Shown: positions 44,574 to 55,933 of the stretch, one piece after another
Layout: the number at the start of each line of letters is the position of its first letter
Position numbering within the stretch: position 1 is the stretch's first letter
DNA from: Pseudomonas chlororaphis subsp. aurantiaca
GTDB taxonomy: Bacteria > Pseudomonadota > Gammaproteobacteria > Pseudomonadales > Pseudomonadaceae
Assembly (NCBI RefSeq): GCF_013466605.1
Contig: NZ_CP059162.1
Span: 2,604,001 to 2,668,000 of the forward strand
DNA: 64,000 bases
Direction of reading: 5' to 3'
Notes under the pieces: generated by a model
What the model was told of the DNA's origin: nothing
The model's database searches: none
The model's input: only the letters and a program-made list of their open reading frames with translations
Translations under genes and position numbers: made by a program

Positions 44574-45860
44574 TTACTCCAGAAACAGACTGGCGGGTTG
44601 TTCGAGCAGGCCGCGAATGGCCTGGATGAAGAGCGCCGCGTCCATGCCGTCGACCACCCGGTGATCGAAGGAGCTGGAGAGGTTCATCATCTTGCGGACC
44701 ACGATCTGGCCTTTGATCACCATCGGCCGTTCGACGATCTTGTTCACCCCGACGATCGCCACTTCCGGCAGGTTCAGCACCGGCGTGCTGACGATGCCGC
44801 CCAGGGCGCCGAGGCTGGTCAGGGTGATGGTCGAGCCGGACAGTTCATCGCGGGCCGCCTTGCCCGTGCGCGCGGCCGTGGCCAGGCGCGCGATTTCCGC
44901 GGCGCTGTCCCACAGGCTGCGGGCTTCGGCGTGGCGCACCACCGGCACCATCAGGCCGACGTCGCTTTGCGTGGCCACCCCGACATGCACCGCGCCGTGG
45001 CGGGTGATGACCTGGGCTTCGTCGTCGTAACGCGCGTTGATCTGCGGGAAGTCGCGCAGGGCCACGACCAGGGCCCGCACCAGGAACGGCAGCAGGGTCA
45101 GCTTGCCGCGGGTGGCGCCGTGTTTTTCATTGAGGTGCGCGCGCAGTTCTTCCACGGCGGTGACGTCGATTTCCTCGACATAACTGAAGTGGGCGGCGCG
45201 CTGGGTGGCTTCCTGCATGCGCTGGGCGATCTTGCGGCGCATGCCGATCACCGGGATCTGCTCCTCGTCGTGACGCTCGGCGTAGCCGGACGGCGCCGAG
45301 CCGCCATGGGCGCGCTGATTGCCCTGGGCCAGGTAGGCGTCCAGGTCTTCGTGGAGGATGCGTCCGGCCGGGCCGCTGCCCTGCACCAGGCGCAGCTGGA
45401 TGCCCAGGTCCAGCGCATGCTTGCGCACGGCCGGGGAGGCCAGCGGGCGCTCGTCGGCGTCGCGGGCCACCGGCGCCTGTGGCGCGGGGCGGCACGCGGC
45501 GACGGGTTTGCTTTGCACCACTGGCGCGGCTTCGACCTTGGGCGCTGCTACTGCGGGTGCTGCTTCTTTAGTCGCCGGTTCCTTGACCAGCTGATCGGAG
45601 GCCTTGAGGTTGCCGGCGCCTTCGACCTCGATGCTGATCAACACACTGCCCACCGCCATCACTTCGCCGGGCTGGCCGCCCAGGGATAGGACCTTGCCGT
45701 GCACCGGGGAGGGGATATCCACCATGGCCTTGTCGGTCATGACGTCGGCCAGCACCTGGTCCTCGACCACCAGGTCGCCGACCTTGACGTGCCACTGCGC
45801 CAGTTCTACTTCTGCGATGCCTTCGCCGATGTCCGGCATCTTGATAACGTGCGTGCCCAT
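44574..45860 (-). CDS. bkdB: branched-chain 2-keto acid dehydrogenase E2 (dihydrolipoyl transacylase)
   Basis: 428-aa E2 core of the branched-chain complex, passing acyl groups from E1 to CoA. One N-terminal lipoyl domain (residues 1-80) has the modified lysine in TDKAMVDI (K44). A Pro/Ala-rich linker follows, then the peripheral subunit-binding domain near 142-178 (SPAVRKHALDLGI...GRILHEDLDAYL), and the catalytic domain with FDHRVVDG (H400). Its ATG directly follows the bkdA2 stop (TGAATG), so translation is coupled. Confidence 0.96.
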   Translation of the reverse strand: MGTHVIKMPDIGEGIAEVELAQWHVKVGDLVVEDQVLADVMTDKAMVDIPSPVHGKVLSLGGQPGEVMAVGSVLISIEVEGAGNLKASDQLVKEPATKEAAPAVAAPKVEAAPVVQSKPVAACRPAPQAPVARDADERPLASPAVRKHALDLGIQLRLVQGSGPAGRILHEDLDAYLAQGNQRAHGGSAPSGYAERHDEEQIPVIGMRRKIAQRMQEATQRAAHFSYVEEIDVTAVEELRAHLNEKHGATRGKLTLLPFLVRALVVALRDFPQINARYDDEAQVITRHGAVHVGVATQSDVGLMVPVVRHAEARSLWDSAAEIARLATAARTGKAARDELSGSTITLTSLGALGGIVSTPVLNLPEVAIVGVNKIVERPMVIKGQIVVRKMMNLSSSFDHRVVDGMDAALFIQAIRGLLEQPASLFLE

Positions 45861-46919
<1,059 letters not shown>

Positions 46920-46920
46920 G

Positions 46921-48201
<1,281 letters not shown>

Positions 48202-48305
48202 TTAGCTGACAGTCATTCTTTGGGTAAAAGAAATCTTGTCCTACAACAATCATAGGCCGGGCCACGGAGAATATTTATCTCTGTTTCGTTGCGCTAAAGA
48301 TGATT

Positions 48306-48324
48306 TGCAGATAAAAAATCTGCA
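48306..48324. promoter_or_regulatory. inverted repeat in the bkdR-bkdA1 control region
   Basis: TGCAGAT-AAAAA-ATCTGCA, a perfect 7-bp inverted repeat inside the AT-rich divergent region (48157-48353), 30 bp before the bkdR ATG. A BkdR (Lrp-type) binding site is the natural guess; P. putida BkdR binds several sites in the equivalent region. Confidence 0.5.
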
Positions 48325-48353
48325 TAAACATAAAAAACAGGTTGATTTGTCTC

Positions 48354-48842
48354 ATGCGCAAACTGGACCGTACCGACATCGGCATTCTCAACAGCCTCCA
48401 GGAGAACGCCCGCATCACCAACGCCGACCTCGCCCGTTCGGTGAACCTTTCGCCCACCCCGTGCTTCAACCGCGTGCGCGCCATGGAGGAGTTGGGGTTG
48501 ATCCGCGAGCAGGTGACCCTGCTGGATGCCGACCTGCTGGGGCTGCACGTCAATGTGTTCATTCACGTCAGCCTGGAGAAGCAGGTGGAAGAAGCGTTGC
48601 AGCACTTCGAAGAGGCCATCGCCGACCGCCCGGAAGTCATGGAGTGCTACCTGATGGCCGGCGATCCGGACTACCTGATCCGCGTGCTGGTGCCGACCAT
48701 CCAGGCCCTGGAGCGCTTCATGATGGACTTCCTGACCAAGGTGCCCGGCGTGGCCAATATCCGTTCCAGCTTCGCCCTCAAGCAGGTGCGCTACAAGACC
48801 GCGCTGCCGTTGCCGGTCAATGGGTTGACCCTGGGTTCCTGA
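48354..48842 (+). CDS. bkdR: Lrp/AsnC-family activator of the bkd operon
   Basis: 162-aa Lrp-type regulator. The helix-turn-helix is in residues 1-60 ([43 protein letters not shown]), and the RAM ligand-binding domain is in 70-150 with [22 protein letters not shown] at 48354; an earlier in-frame ATG at 48342 is less likely. Divergent from bkdA1, exactly as in P. putida and P. aeruginosa, where BkdR activates the operon in response to branched-chain amino acids. Same role inferred here. Confidence 0.95.
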   Translation: MRKLDRTDIGILNSLQENARITNADLARSVNLSPTPCFNRVRAMEELGLIREQVTLLDADLLGLHVNVFIHVSLEKQVEEALQHFEEAIADRPEVMECYLMAGDPDYLIRVLVPTIQALERFMMDFLTKVPGVANIRSSFALKQVRYKTALPLPVNGLTLGS

Positions 48843-48978
48843 GGTTCATGCGGCGACTTCGCTCGCTGGCGGTTGGCGCGGCCTGAAGTCCCGATCCCCC
48901 GGGCTTGACCCTTATCAACACGGCTTTCGCGGTTCCGGGTCATCCTTGCGGCCTTTGCAATGGAACAGGAACAGGCCC

Positions 48979-50463
48979 ATGACCCAGCCTCTGACAACGG
49001 CGCCCGCGACCAAGGCCGTATTACCGATTGGCTTGCTGATCGCCGTGCTGGCGATGGTCGGGGTGCTGCTCCTGCCACTGCCCGCCGACCTGCCGGTGGT
49101 GGGGCACCGGATGCTGGCGATCCTCGCGTTCGCGGTGGTGGTGTGGATCAGCGAGGCGGTGTCCTACGAGGCCAGCGCGATCATGATCACCGCGCTGATC
49201 GCCTTCCTGGTCGGCACCGCGCCGACCCTGCAGGACCCGACCCAGCTCTACGGCAGCTCGGCGGCCATCGGCCTGGCCCTGACCGGTTTCTCCAACCCGG
49301 CCCTGGCCCTGGTCACCGGCGCTTTGTTCATCGCCGCCGCCATGACCCACACCGGCCTGGACCGCCGTATCGCCCTGGTGACCCTGACCCGGGTCGGCAC
49401 CAGCACCCGGCGCATTCTCCTCGGCGCCGTCGCCGTGACCATCCTCCTGAGCCTGCTGGTGCCTAGCGCCACCGCGCGCAGTGCCTGTGTGGTGCCGATC
49501 ATGATGGGGGTGATTGCCGCGTTCGGCGTCGACAAGCGCTCCAACATCGCCGCCGGCCTGATGATCGTGGTCGCCCAGGGCACCAGCATCTGGAACGTCG
49601 GCATCCAGACCGCCGCTGCGCAGAACCTGCTGACCGTAGGCTTCATGGACAAGATGCTCGGCCAGCGGGTGGCCTGGCTCGACTGGCTGATCGCCGGGGC
49701 GCCCTGGGCGGTGATCATGTCCCTGGTGCTGCTGTGGCTGGTGCTGAAACTGCTGCCGCCGGAAACCGACAGCATCCCAGGCGGCAAGGAAGCGGTGGCC
49801 CAATCCCTGGCGGACATCGGGCCCATGACCGGTCCGCAGAAGCGCCTGCTGGCCGTGTCCTTGCTGCTGCTCCTGGCCTGGTCCACCGAAGGCAAGCTGC
49901 ATCCGTTCGACACCACGACCACCACCTACGCCGGCCTGGTGATCCTGCTGCTGCCACGCATCGGCATCATGACCTGGAAGGATGTGCAGGCGCGGATTCC
50001 CTGGGGCACGGTGATCGTCTTCGGCGTTGGTATCAGCCTCGGTTCGGCGCTGCTCAGCACCCAGGCCGGGCAATGGCTGGGTGTCCAGGTGGTGACCCAC
50101 ACCGGCCTCGACCAGGTGGGGCCGCTGGCGGTGTTCGCGATTCTCGCGGCATTCCTGATCCTGATTCACCTGGGATTTGCCAGCGCCACGGCACTGACCT
50201 CGGCCTTGCTGCCGATCCTGATCGCTGTGTTGCAGACCCTGCCGGGCGAGTTCAGCCGGCTGGGGATGACCATGCTCCTGGGGTTTGTCGTCAGCTACGG
50301 TTTTATCCTGCCGATCAACGCGCCGCAGAACATGGTCTGCCTGGGTACCGAGACCTTCACCGCCCGGCAGTTCGCCAAGGTCGGGCTGCTGGTGACCCTG
50401 GTGGGCTACCTGTTGATGCTGGTGTTCGCCATGACCTGGTGGAAGTGGCTGGGCTGGCTCTAG
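48979..50463 (+). CDS. DASS-family Na+/carboxylate or sulfate symporter
   Basis: 494-aa membrane protein of the divalent anion:Na+ symporter/SLC13 family. About twelve hydrophobic segments are present, with the two re-entrant-loop motifs SATARSACVVPIMMG (near residue 166) and FASATALTSALLPI plus LPINAPQNMVCLGTETF (near 405-460). Carriers of this family take dicarboxylates, tricarboxylates or sulfate. The ATG at 48979 follows AGGAACAGG; a start at 48946 is in frame but has no ribosome binding site. It is convergent with the DapF-like gene; no enzyme next to it reveals its substrate. Confidence 0.9.
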   Translation: MTQPLTTAPATKAVLPIGLLIAVLAMVGVLLLPLPADLPVVGHRMLAILAFAVVVWISEAVSYEASAIMITALIAFLVGTAPTLQDPTQLYGSSAAIGLALTGFSNPALALVTGALFIAAAMTHTGLDRRIALVTLTRVGTSTRRILLGAVAVTILLSLLVPSATARSACVVPIMMGVIAAFGVDKRSNIAAGLMIVVAQGTSIWNVGIQTAAAQNLLTVGFMDKMLGQRVAWLDWLIAGAPWAVIMSLVLLWLVLKLLPPETDSIPGGKEAVAQSLADIGPMTGPQKRLLAVSLLLLLAWSTEGKLHPFDTTTTTYAGLVILLLPRIGIMTWKDVQARIPWGTVIVFGVGISLGSALLSTQAGQWLGVQVVTHTGLDQVGPLAVFAILAAFLILIHLGFASATALTSALLPILIAVLQTLPGEFSRLGMTMLLGFVVSYGFILPINAPQNMVCLGTETFTARQFAKVGLLVTLVGYLLMLVFAMTWWKWLGWL

Positions 50464-50505
50464 TCCAGCCTCCAGGGGGCGCATGGCTGCACCGGCGCCC
50501 TCGAC

Positions 50506-51300
50506 TCACAGCCAGCCGCTGAATATCGGGGTGACGCTGCCGGCCAGCCGCACCTTGCCCTGGCCGTCCCAACTGACGGTGACCGGGCCGCCGTCGCACA
50601 ACACCCGGACCGGGCTGTCCAGCAGGCCGCGGCGTATGCCGTTGACCGCCGCGCCGCAGGAGCATGAGCCGGAGCCCAAGGGGATGGCGCCGTTGCGTTC
50701 CCAGATGCGCAGGCGAAGGGTCTGGCGGTCGATGACCTGGACGAAATGCACATTGGTCTTCTGCGGGAACAGCGGATGCGCCTCGATCTGCGGGCCCAGT
50801 GTCGCCACGTCGATGGCGTGCAGGTCCTCGACGAAAAACGTGCAGTGCGGGTTGCCCATGCTGCACGCCGCCGGCTCGCCGGGCAGGGCCAGGGCCAGGC
50901 TGTCGAGGGCCGTCGCCAAAGGAATCTCCTGCCAGGCGAATTGCGGCACACCCATCTCCACCGACACCGACTGATCGTCCAGGCGCAGGCAGTGCTGGAT
51001 GCCGCGGACGGTCTTCACCCGCACCGAGTCCTCACCGCTTTCGCGCATCAGCAGGTCGGCCGCGCCGCGGGTGGCGCTGCCGCAGGTGCTCAGGCTGGAA
51101 CCATCGGCATTCCAGAAGGTCAGTTGCGCCGCTGTCTCGGGGCAATGGCTGAGCACCACCAGTTGATTGAAACCCACGCCGCGATAGCGGTCGCCCAGGG
51201 TCCTGGCCAGCTCGCCGGTGATCGGGTTGTCGCGCCCACGGGCATCGACCAGCATGAAGTCGTCGCCATTGGCATGCAGCTTCTGAAAGGACAGGGGCAT
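50506..51300 (-). CDS. diaminopimelate epimerase (DapF)-like protein with altered motifs
   Basis: 264-aa protein with the two-domain DapF fold. Both catalytic cysteines are retained: NADGSSLSTCGSATR in place of the usual DGS-x-CGNGxR, and GSGSCSCGAA in place of ACGTGA. The N-terminal GNDF signature reads GDDFML. SMGNPHCTFFV and NVHFVQV match DapF strands. These changes at the substrate-carboxylate loops suggest a paralogue with a different amino acid substrate, as with histidine racemases of the CntK type. A standard dapF would be expected near lysA elsewhere. It is a single gene on the minus strand. Confidence 0.87.
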   Translation of the reverse strand: MPLSFQKLHANGDDFMLVDARGRDNPITGELARTLGDRYRGVGFNQLVVLSHCPETAAQLTFWNADGSSLSTCGSATRGAADLLMRESGEDSVRVKTVRGIQHCLRLDDQSVSVEMGVPQFAWQEIPLATALDSLALALPGEPAACSMGNPHCTFFVEDLHAIDVATLGPQIEAHPLFPQKTNVHFVQVIDRQTLRLRIWERNGAIPLGSGSCSCGAAVNGIRRGLLDSPVRVLCDGGPVTVSWDGQGKVRLAGSVTPIFSGWL

Positions 51301-51478
51301 TGCGGGGCTCCGCGGGAGGCACAGGTGACGGCCGATTCTAGGGGGCGAGCAGCGGCAATGATAGGCAGGGCCTGTGGCGGATTTGCATCAGCGCCAGGGG
51401 TATTTCGTCAGGCTGCCGGCAGTGGGCTGAAAAAATCCTCTGCGCCGTGATTAGCTTTGCATAAAGTTCGTCAATCGA

Positions 51479-51566
51479 GCCCGGCAGTGTGCCTGGAGCC
51501 CGAGGTTTTCCGGCACACTGCCGGGCAACCCGGAATAACTCTGGATCGTCCGCCATTCGGGCGGAC
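51479..51566 (+). promoter_or_regulatory. two stable hairpins in the leader of the efflux operon
   Basis: A perfect 15-bp inverted repeat GCCCGGCAGTGTGCC / GGCACACTGCCGGGC with an 18-nt loop (51479-51526). It is followed by a second 7-bp stem GTCCGCC / GGCGGAC with loop ATTCG (51548-51566). The MFS gene starts 35 bp later. No T-run follows, so this is a leader or operator structure rather than a terminator. It occupies most of the 300-bp gap after the DapF-like gene. Confidence 0.6.
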
Positions 51567-51600
51567 ATGGAACAAGGTCAGCGAATGGCAAGGTCACTGA

Positions 51601-53274
51601 ATGGATAGCTACGCCCCGCGCAACTGGCAACCCCACGAAAAGCCCAGCTTGCCCGGTTCCCCCTCGACGCCGCTGCACCCCACCCACAAGCGCCTGGCCT
51701 ATGCCCTGGTCGGTCTGCTGGTGGCGATCACCGGCGGCCTCGGCAACTCCCTGGTGGTCGCCAACCTGCCGTATCTGCAAGGAGCGCTGGGCGCGACCAC
51801 GGCGGAAATGGCCTGGTTGCCGGCGGCCTACGTGATGACCAACGTCTCGATGAACCTGCTGCTGGTGAAGTTTCGCCAGCAGTTCGGCCTGCGCGCCTTT
51901 ACCGAGGTGTTCCTGGTGCTCTATGCGCTGGTGACCTTCGGCCACCTGTTCGTCAACGACCTGAGCTCGGCCATCGCCGTGCGCGCGGCCCACGGCATGG
52001 TCGGCGCGGCCCTGAGTTCCCTGGGCCTGTACTACATGGTCCAGGCGTTCCCGGCCAAGTGGCGGATGAAAGCCCTGGTGCTGGGGCTGGGGGCCTCGCA
52101 ACTGGCCTTGCCCCTGGCGCGGCTGTTTTCCGAAGACCTGCTGCAGATCGCCGAATGGCGCGGCTTGTACCTGTTCGAGCTGGGGCTGGCGATGGCGTCC
52201 CTGGGCTGCGTGTTCCTGCTCAAGCTGCCGCCCGGCGACCGTTTTCGCACCTTCGAAAAACTCGATTTCCTGACCTTCGCCATCCTTGCCAGCGGCGTCG
52301 CGCTGCTGTGCGCGGTGCTGTCCCTGGGGCGCATCGACTGGTGGCTGGAAGCGCCGTGGATCGGCTACGCCAGTGCCGGTTCCATCGTGCTGATCCTCGC
52401 CGGGCTGGCCATCGAACATAACCGCAGCAACCCGATGCTGATGACCCGCTGGCTGGGCAGCGGGGCGGCGATCCGCCTGGCCCTGGCGGTGATCCTGATC
52501 CGCATGGTGCTGTCCGAGCAGTCCACCGGCGCCGTGGGCTTTCTCCAGGCGCTGAACATGAGCAGCCAGCAGATGCGCCTGCTGTATGGGGTGATGCTGC
52601 TGGGCAGCATCGCGGGTCTGGCCACCAGCGCCCTGACCATCAACCCGGCGCACCTGTTCATGCCGCTGGTCATCTCCCTGGCGCTGATGGCCGTGGGCTC
52701 GGTGATGGACAGCTTCTCCAGTAACCTCACGCGCCCGGCCAACATGTATGTCAGCCAGTTCCTGCTGGCCTTCGGCGGGACCTTCTTTCTCGGCCCGACC
52801 ATGGTCCTGGGCACGCGCAACGTGCTGACCAACCCGCGCAACCTGGTGAGCTTCTCGGTGCTGTTCGGCATCTGCCAGAACCTCGGTGGGCTGATCGGTT
52901 CGGCGCTGCTGGGGACCTTCCAGATCGTCCGCGAGAAATACCACTCCAGCCATATCGTCGAGCAACTGGTGATGATGGACCCGCGGGTGCTGGGCCGGGT
53001 GCAGAGCGGCGGGGCGGCCGTCGGCAGGAAGATCGCCGACCCGCAGGCGCGCGAGCTGCAAGGCATCCGCAGCCTGGCCAGCGCCGCCACCCGCGAAGCC
53101 AACGTGCTGGCCTACAACGATGTGTTCATGCTGATCGCGGTGATCGCCGTGCTGACCATGATCTGGATCTTCATTCGCAGCCTGTGGCTGATGAGCACGA
53201 CCAAGGCGGTCGCGCCCGCCACTTCAACCCCAGCCACGACTCCCGTCCAACCCAGCGGTGCCATTTCTTCATGA
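51601..53274 (+). CDS. DHA2-family MFS multidrug/efflux transporter
   Basis: 557-aa inner-membrane drug:H+ antiporter of the EmrB/QacA type, with about fourteen membrane segments. N-terminal loop pieces: LVVANLPYLQGALGATTAEMAWLPAAYVMTN and RAAHGMVGAALSSLGLYYM. Late segment QFLLAFGGTFFLGPTMVLGTRN. The first 30 residues are a Pro-rich cytoplasmic tail. It is coupled by a 4-bp ATGA overlap to a HlyD-type adaptor, forming the usual two inner parts of a tripartite pump; no outer-membrane TolC-type gene follows. No regulator gene is adjacent. Confidence 0.92.
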   Translation: MDSYAPRNWQPHEKPSLPGSPSTPLHPTHKRLAYALVGLLVAITGGLGNSLVVANLPYLQGALGATTAEMAWLPAAYVMTNVSMNLLLVKFRQQFGLRAFTEVFLVLYALVTFGHLFVNDLSSAIAVRAAHGMVGAALSSLGLYYMVQAFPAKWRMKALVLGLGASQLALPLARLFSEDLLQIAEWRGLYLFELGLAMASLGCVFLLKLPPGDRFRTFEKLDFLTFAILASGVALLCAVLSLGRIDWWLEAPWIGYASAGSIVLILAGLAIEHNRSNPMLMTRWLGSGAAIRLALAVILIRMVLSEQSTGAVGFLQALNMSSQQMRLLYGVMLLGSIAGLATSALTINPAHLFMPLVISLALMAVGSVMDSFSSNLTRPANMYVSQFLLAFGGTFFLGPTMVLGTRNVLTNPRNLVSFSVLFGICQNLGGLIGSALLGTFQIVREKYHSSHIVEQLVMMDPRVLGRVQSGGAAVGRKIADPQARELQGIRSLASAATREANVLAYNDVFMLIAVIAVLTMIWIFIRSLWLMSTTKAVAPATSTPATTPVQPSGAISS

Positions 53275-54416
53275 CCGAACCGACCATCACCACCACCAAC
53301 GCCATTGCCTCGACGCCGGAAGGCAGCGCGCCGCCCTCGATGCCGATCACCGAGCCGCGTTCGCTGCGGGTGCGGATCATTTCGTCCCTGGGGTTCGCCG
53401 CGATCGCCATCAGCGGCGTGCTGGTCGTGCTCTATGCCTGGCAGCTGCCGCCGTTCAGCAGCGCCATCGAAAGTACCGAGAACGCCCTGGTGCGGGGCCA
53501 GGTGACGATCATCGGGCCGCAGCTCAGCGGTTATGTGTTCGAGGTGCCGGTGCAGGACTTCCAGTTCGTCAAGGCCGGCGACCTGCTGGTGCGCCTCGAC
53601 GACCGCATCTACAAGCAGCGCCTGGAGCAGTCCCTGGCCCAGCTGGCGTCGCAGAAGGCGGCCCTGGCCAATGTGGTGCAGCAACGCAACAGCGCCGAAG
53701 CCACCATCAAGCTGCGCCAGGCGGCGCTGGCCGACAGCCAGGCCCAGGCGCGCAAGAGCGCCGCCGACCTGCGCCGCAACCAGGAACTGATCGCCGACGG
53801 TTCGGTGTCCCAGCGTGACCTGGACGTGACCCGCGCCGCCAACGCCCAGACCCTCGCCGCGGTGGCCCAGGCCCAGGCGCAGCTGGACATCGCCCGCCAG
53901 GACCTGCAGACGGTGATCGTCAATCGTGGTTCGCTGGAGGCCGCGGTGGCCAATGCCGAGGCGGCGGTGCAACTGGCGCGGATCGACCTGTCCAACACCC
54001 GGGTCACCGCGCCGCGCGATGGCCAGCTGGGGCAGATCGGCGTGCGCCTGGGGGCCTACGTCAACTCCGGTGCGCAGCTGATGGCGCTGGTGCCGAACCA
54101 GCTGTGGGTGATCGCCAACATGAAGGAAACCCAGATGGACAACATCCGCGTCGGCCAGCCCGCAAGCTTCACCGTCGATGCGCTTGGCCACCGCAAATTC
54201 CACGGCCATGTGCAGCGCATCTCGCCGGCCACCGGCTCGGAGTTCGCCTTGTTGCAGGCCGACAACGCCACCGGCAACTTCGTCAAGATCGCCCAGCGGA
54301 TACCGGTGCGTATCACCGTCGACCCCGACCAGGCAGAAAGCGAACGCCTGCGCCCGGGGATGTCGGTGGTGGTGAGTATCGATACGGCAGCGGAAGGGGA
54401 TACCCGGGTCGAATGA
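53271..54416 (+). CDS. HlyD/EmrA-family membrane fusion protein
   Basis: 381-aa periplasmic adaptor with one N-terminal membrane anchor (about residues 37-58), a lipoyl-like half GQVTIIGPQLSGYVFEV, and a long coiled-coil hairpin (about 120-230; EQSLAQLASQKAALANVV onward). The second lipoyl half is VTAPRDGQLGQIGVRLGAYV, and beta-barrel strands end in RPGMSVVVSID. It would link the DHA2 transporter to an outer-membrane channel. ATG at 53271 overlaps the transporter stop (ATGA). An in-frame extension upstream is within transporter sequence and is not used. Confidence 0.93.
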   Translation: MTEPTITTTNAIASTPEGSAPPSMPITEPRSLRVRIISSLGFAAIAISGVLVVLYAWQLPPFSSAIESTENALVRGQVTIIGPQLSGYVFEVPVQDFQFVKAGDLLVRLDDRIYKQRLEQSLAQLASQKAALANVVQQRNSAEATIKLRQAALADSQAQARKSAADLRRNQELIADGSVSQRDLDVTRAANAQTLAAVAQAQAQLDIARQDLQTVIVNRGSLEAAVANAEAAVQLARIDLSNTRVTAPRDGQLGQIGVRLGAYVNSGAQLMALVPNQLWVIANMKETQMDNIRVGQPASFTVDALGHRKFHGHVQRISPATGSEFALLQADNATGNFVKIAQRIPVRITVDPDQAESERLRPGMSVVVSIDTAAEGDTRVE

Positions 54417-54427
54417 CCCGACGCTTC

Positions 54428-54590
54428 TGTAGCCGCTGCCGAGTCCCAGCGAGGCTGCGATCGGCTTGGGAGGCACTCCGACGCAGCAGACGCCAAACCA
54501 GGCACCGCGCAGAGTCAGTTACACCACGCCGCCAGGTCTACGGGACTGTGCCCCGATCGCAGCCTCGCCAGGGCTCGGCGGCGGCTACAG
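54428..54590. repeat. REP element (TGTAGCCGCTGCC type)
   Basis: Inverted pair beginning TGTAGCCGCTGCCGAG and ending CTCGGCGGCGGCTACA, with GGCTGCGATC and GATCGCAGCC inside. It lies between the convergent efflux and copD genes. Confidence 0.82.
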
Positions 54591-54613
54591 GGGGCGGTGA
54601 GAGATGGCAGGGT

Positions 54614-55474
54614 TCAGGCGGTGAGGGGCGGCAGGGTGCCGAGCAGGGACACGGCCGCCACCGCGGCGATCCCCAGCAGCCACTCCAGCAGCACGCTACG
54701 GCGCAGGGTGCCCAGGCGCTGCTGGCAATCCTCGATCCGCAGGCGGTTGAACAGGGCCAGGGCGAACATGCCGCACACCAGCAGCACCTTGATCAGCAGG
54801 ATCAGGGCAAAGCCGGACAGCAAGGGTGTCGGCCACAACTGCCCGGTCAGGACCCGCACATTGATCAGGCCGCTGAGGCTCAGCCCGGCCACCAGCCCAT
54901 AACCGACCCCGCTGAAACGCCGCAACAACTGGCCCAGCGGTTGGCCATCCGGCTGCCGCAGGATCATCAGCAACACCAGCAAACCGCCGAGCCACAGGCT
55001 GACGCAGCCCAGGTGGACGATCTGGTTGAGGATCAGCAGCTGGCCGCCGAGACCGTCGAGCATGGCGCTGTGGCCCACCGGGGCGAGGGTGGCCAGCAGC
55101 AGGGCGGCGAGGATCAGCCGTAGCGCCAGCCGCTCACCCAGGCGGGTCAGCAGCAAAACCACCAGCGCGGCATTGAGCAGCAGGTGCCAGCTCCACACCT
55201 GGCCGAAAAAGGTCTTGCCCAGCACCCGTCGCAGGGCGGCCGGGTCCAGGGCCGCGGCGCCGCTGCCGGCCATGCTGGCGGTGATCAGCAGCAACCAGCA
55301 GACGCCCGTGGCCAGGGCGATCCCGGCCAGCCAGCGGCCGAGTCGGGTCAGGTTGCGATCCAGTGCGGCACAGGGCTCGCTCCCCAACAGCAGGGGCCTG
55401 AACACCCAGGCCCCGAACAGCAAAAGGACTGCCGCGAAATGTACGAAGCGGCAGAGCACCAACAGGGTCGACAT
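54614..55474 (-). CDS. copD: copper resistance inner-membrane protein CopD
   Basis: 286-aa polytopic membrane protein with eight hydrophobic segments and conserved histidines in CRFVHFAAVL, WSWHLLLNAAL and QIVHLGCVSLWLGG. CopD is thought to move copper across the inner membrane with CopC as periplasmic partner. It starts 3 bp after copC on the same strand, giving a copCD pair without copAB. No cusRS/copRS two-component genes are near. Confidence 0.92.
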   Translation of the reverse strand: MSTLLVLCRFVHFAAVLLLFGAWVFRPLLLGSEPCAALDRNLTRLGRWLAGIALATGVCWLLLITASMAGSGAAALDPAALRRVLGKTFFGQVWSWHLLLNAALVVLLLTRLGERLALRLILAALLLATLAPVGHSAMLDGLGGQLLILNQIVHLGCVSLWLGGLLVLLMILRQPDGQPLGQLLRRFSGVGYGLVAGLSLSGLINVRVLTGQLWPTPLLSGFALILLIKVLLVCGMFALALFNRLRIEDCQQRLGTLRRSVLLEWLLGIAAVAAVSLLGTLPPLTA

Positions 55475-55477
55475 TGG

Positions 55478-55840
55478 TTACTGGCCGACCTTGAAGCTGT
55501 AGCTGCCTTCGCTCTTGTGGGTATCGACCGACACCGCGTGCCACTCGACCTTGTAGGCGCCCGCCGCCAGCGCCGCCGCCGGGGTCACGATCAGGGTCTT
55601 CTTGTCTGCGCCTTCGGTGGCCAGGGCCTTGACGGCGACCGCCGCGCCATCCTTGCTCAGGCTGACTTGGGTGAAGGCCGCCTCGACCCCTTCGGAGAAC
55701 ACCAGGCGCAGTTCGCTCGGCGCGCTCACCGTGCTGTCGGCGGCCGGGGTTTGGCTTTGCAGGTGGGCATGGGCGAAGGCCGAGGAGGCGGCGACGAGAG
55801 AGGCCAGCAGGGCGCTGGCGGTCAGCAGTTTTTTCAGCAT
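55478..55840 (-). CDS. copC: periplasmic copper-binding protein CopC
   Basis: 120-aa exported protein. The signal peptide (1-23, ending AFA) leaves mature HAHLQSQTP, so the N-terminal His plus the His in the C-terminal VDTHKSEGSYSF make the Cu(II) site. The cupredoxin-like beta-sandwich strands are clear (ELRLVFSEGVEAAF, YKVEWHAVS). It lacks the Met-rich Cu(I) loop of P. syringae CopC, so only the Cu(II) site is expected. First gene of the copCD pair. Confidence 0.94.
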   Translation of the reverse strand: MLKKLLTASALLASLVAASSAFAHAHLQSQTPAADSTVSAPSELRLVFSEGVEAAFTQVSLSKDGAAVAVKALATEGADKKTLIVTPAAALAAGAYKVEWHAVSVDTHKSEGSYSFKVGQ

Positions 55841-55933
55841 GTGAAATACCTGTTCAATGAGTGTCGGGTCGTCGCTGCGCCGATGAGTATAAGGACTGCG
55901 GCAGGGTCGCTGGATGAAACATCGGCGCGCTGT

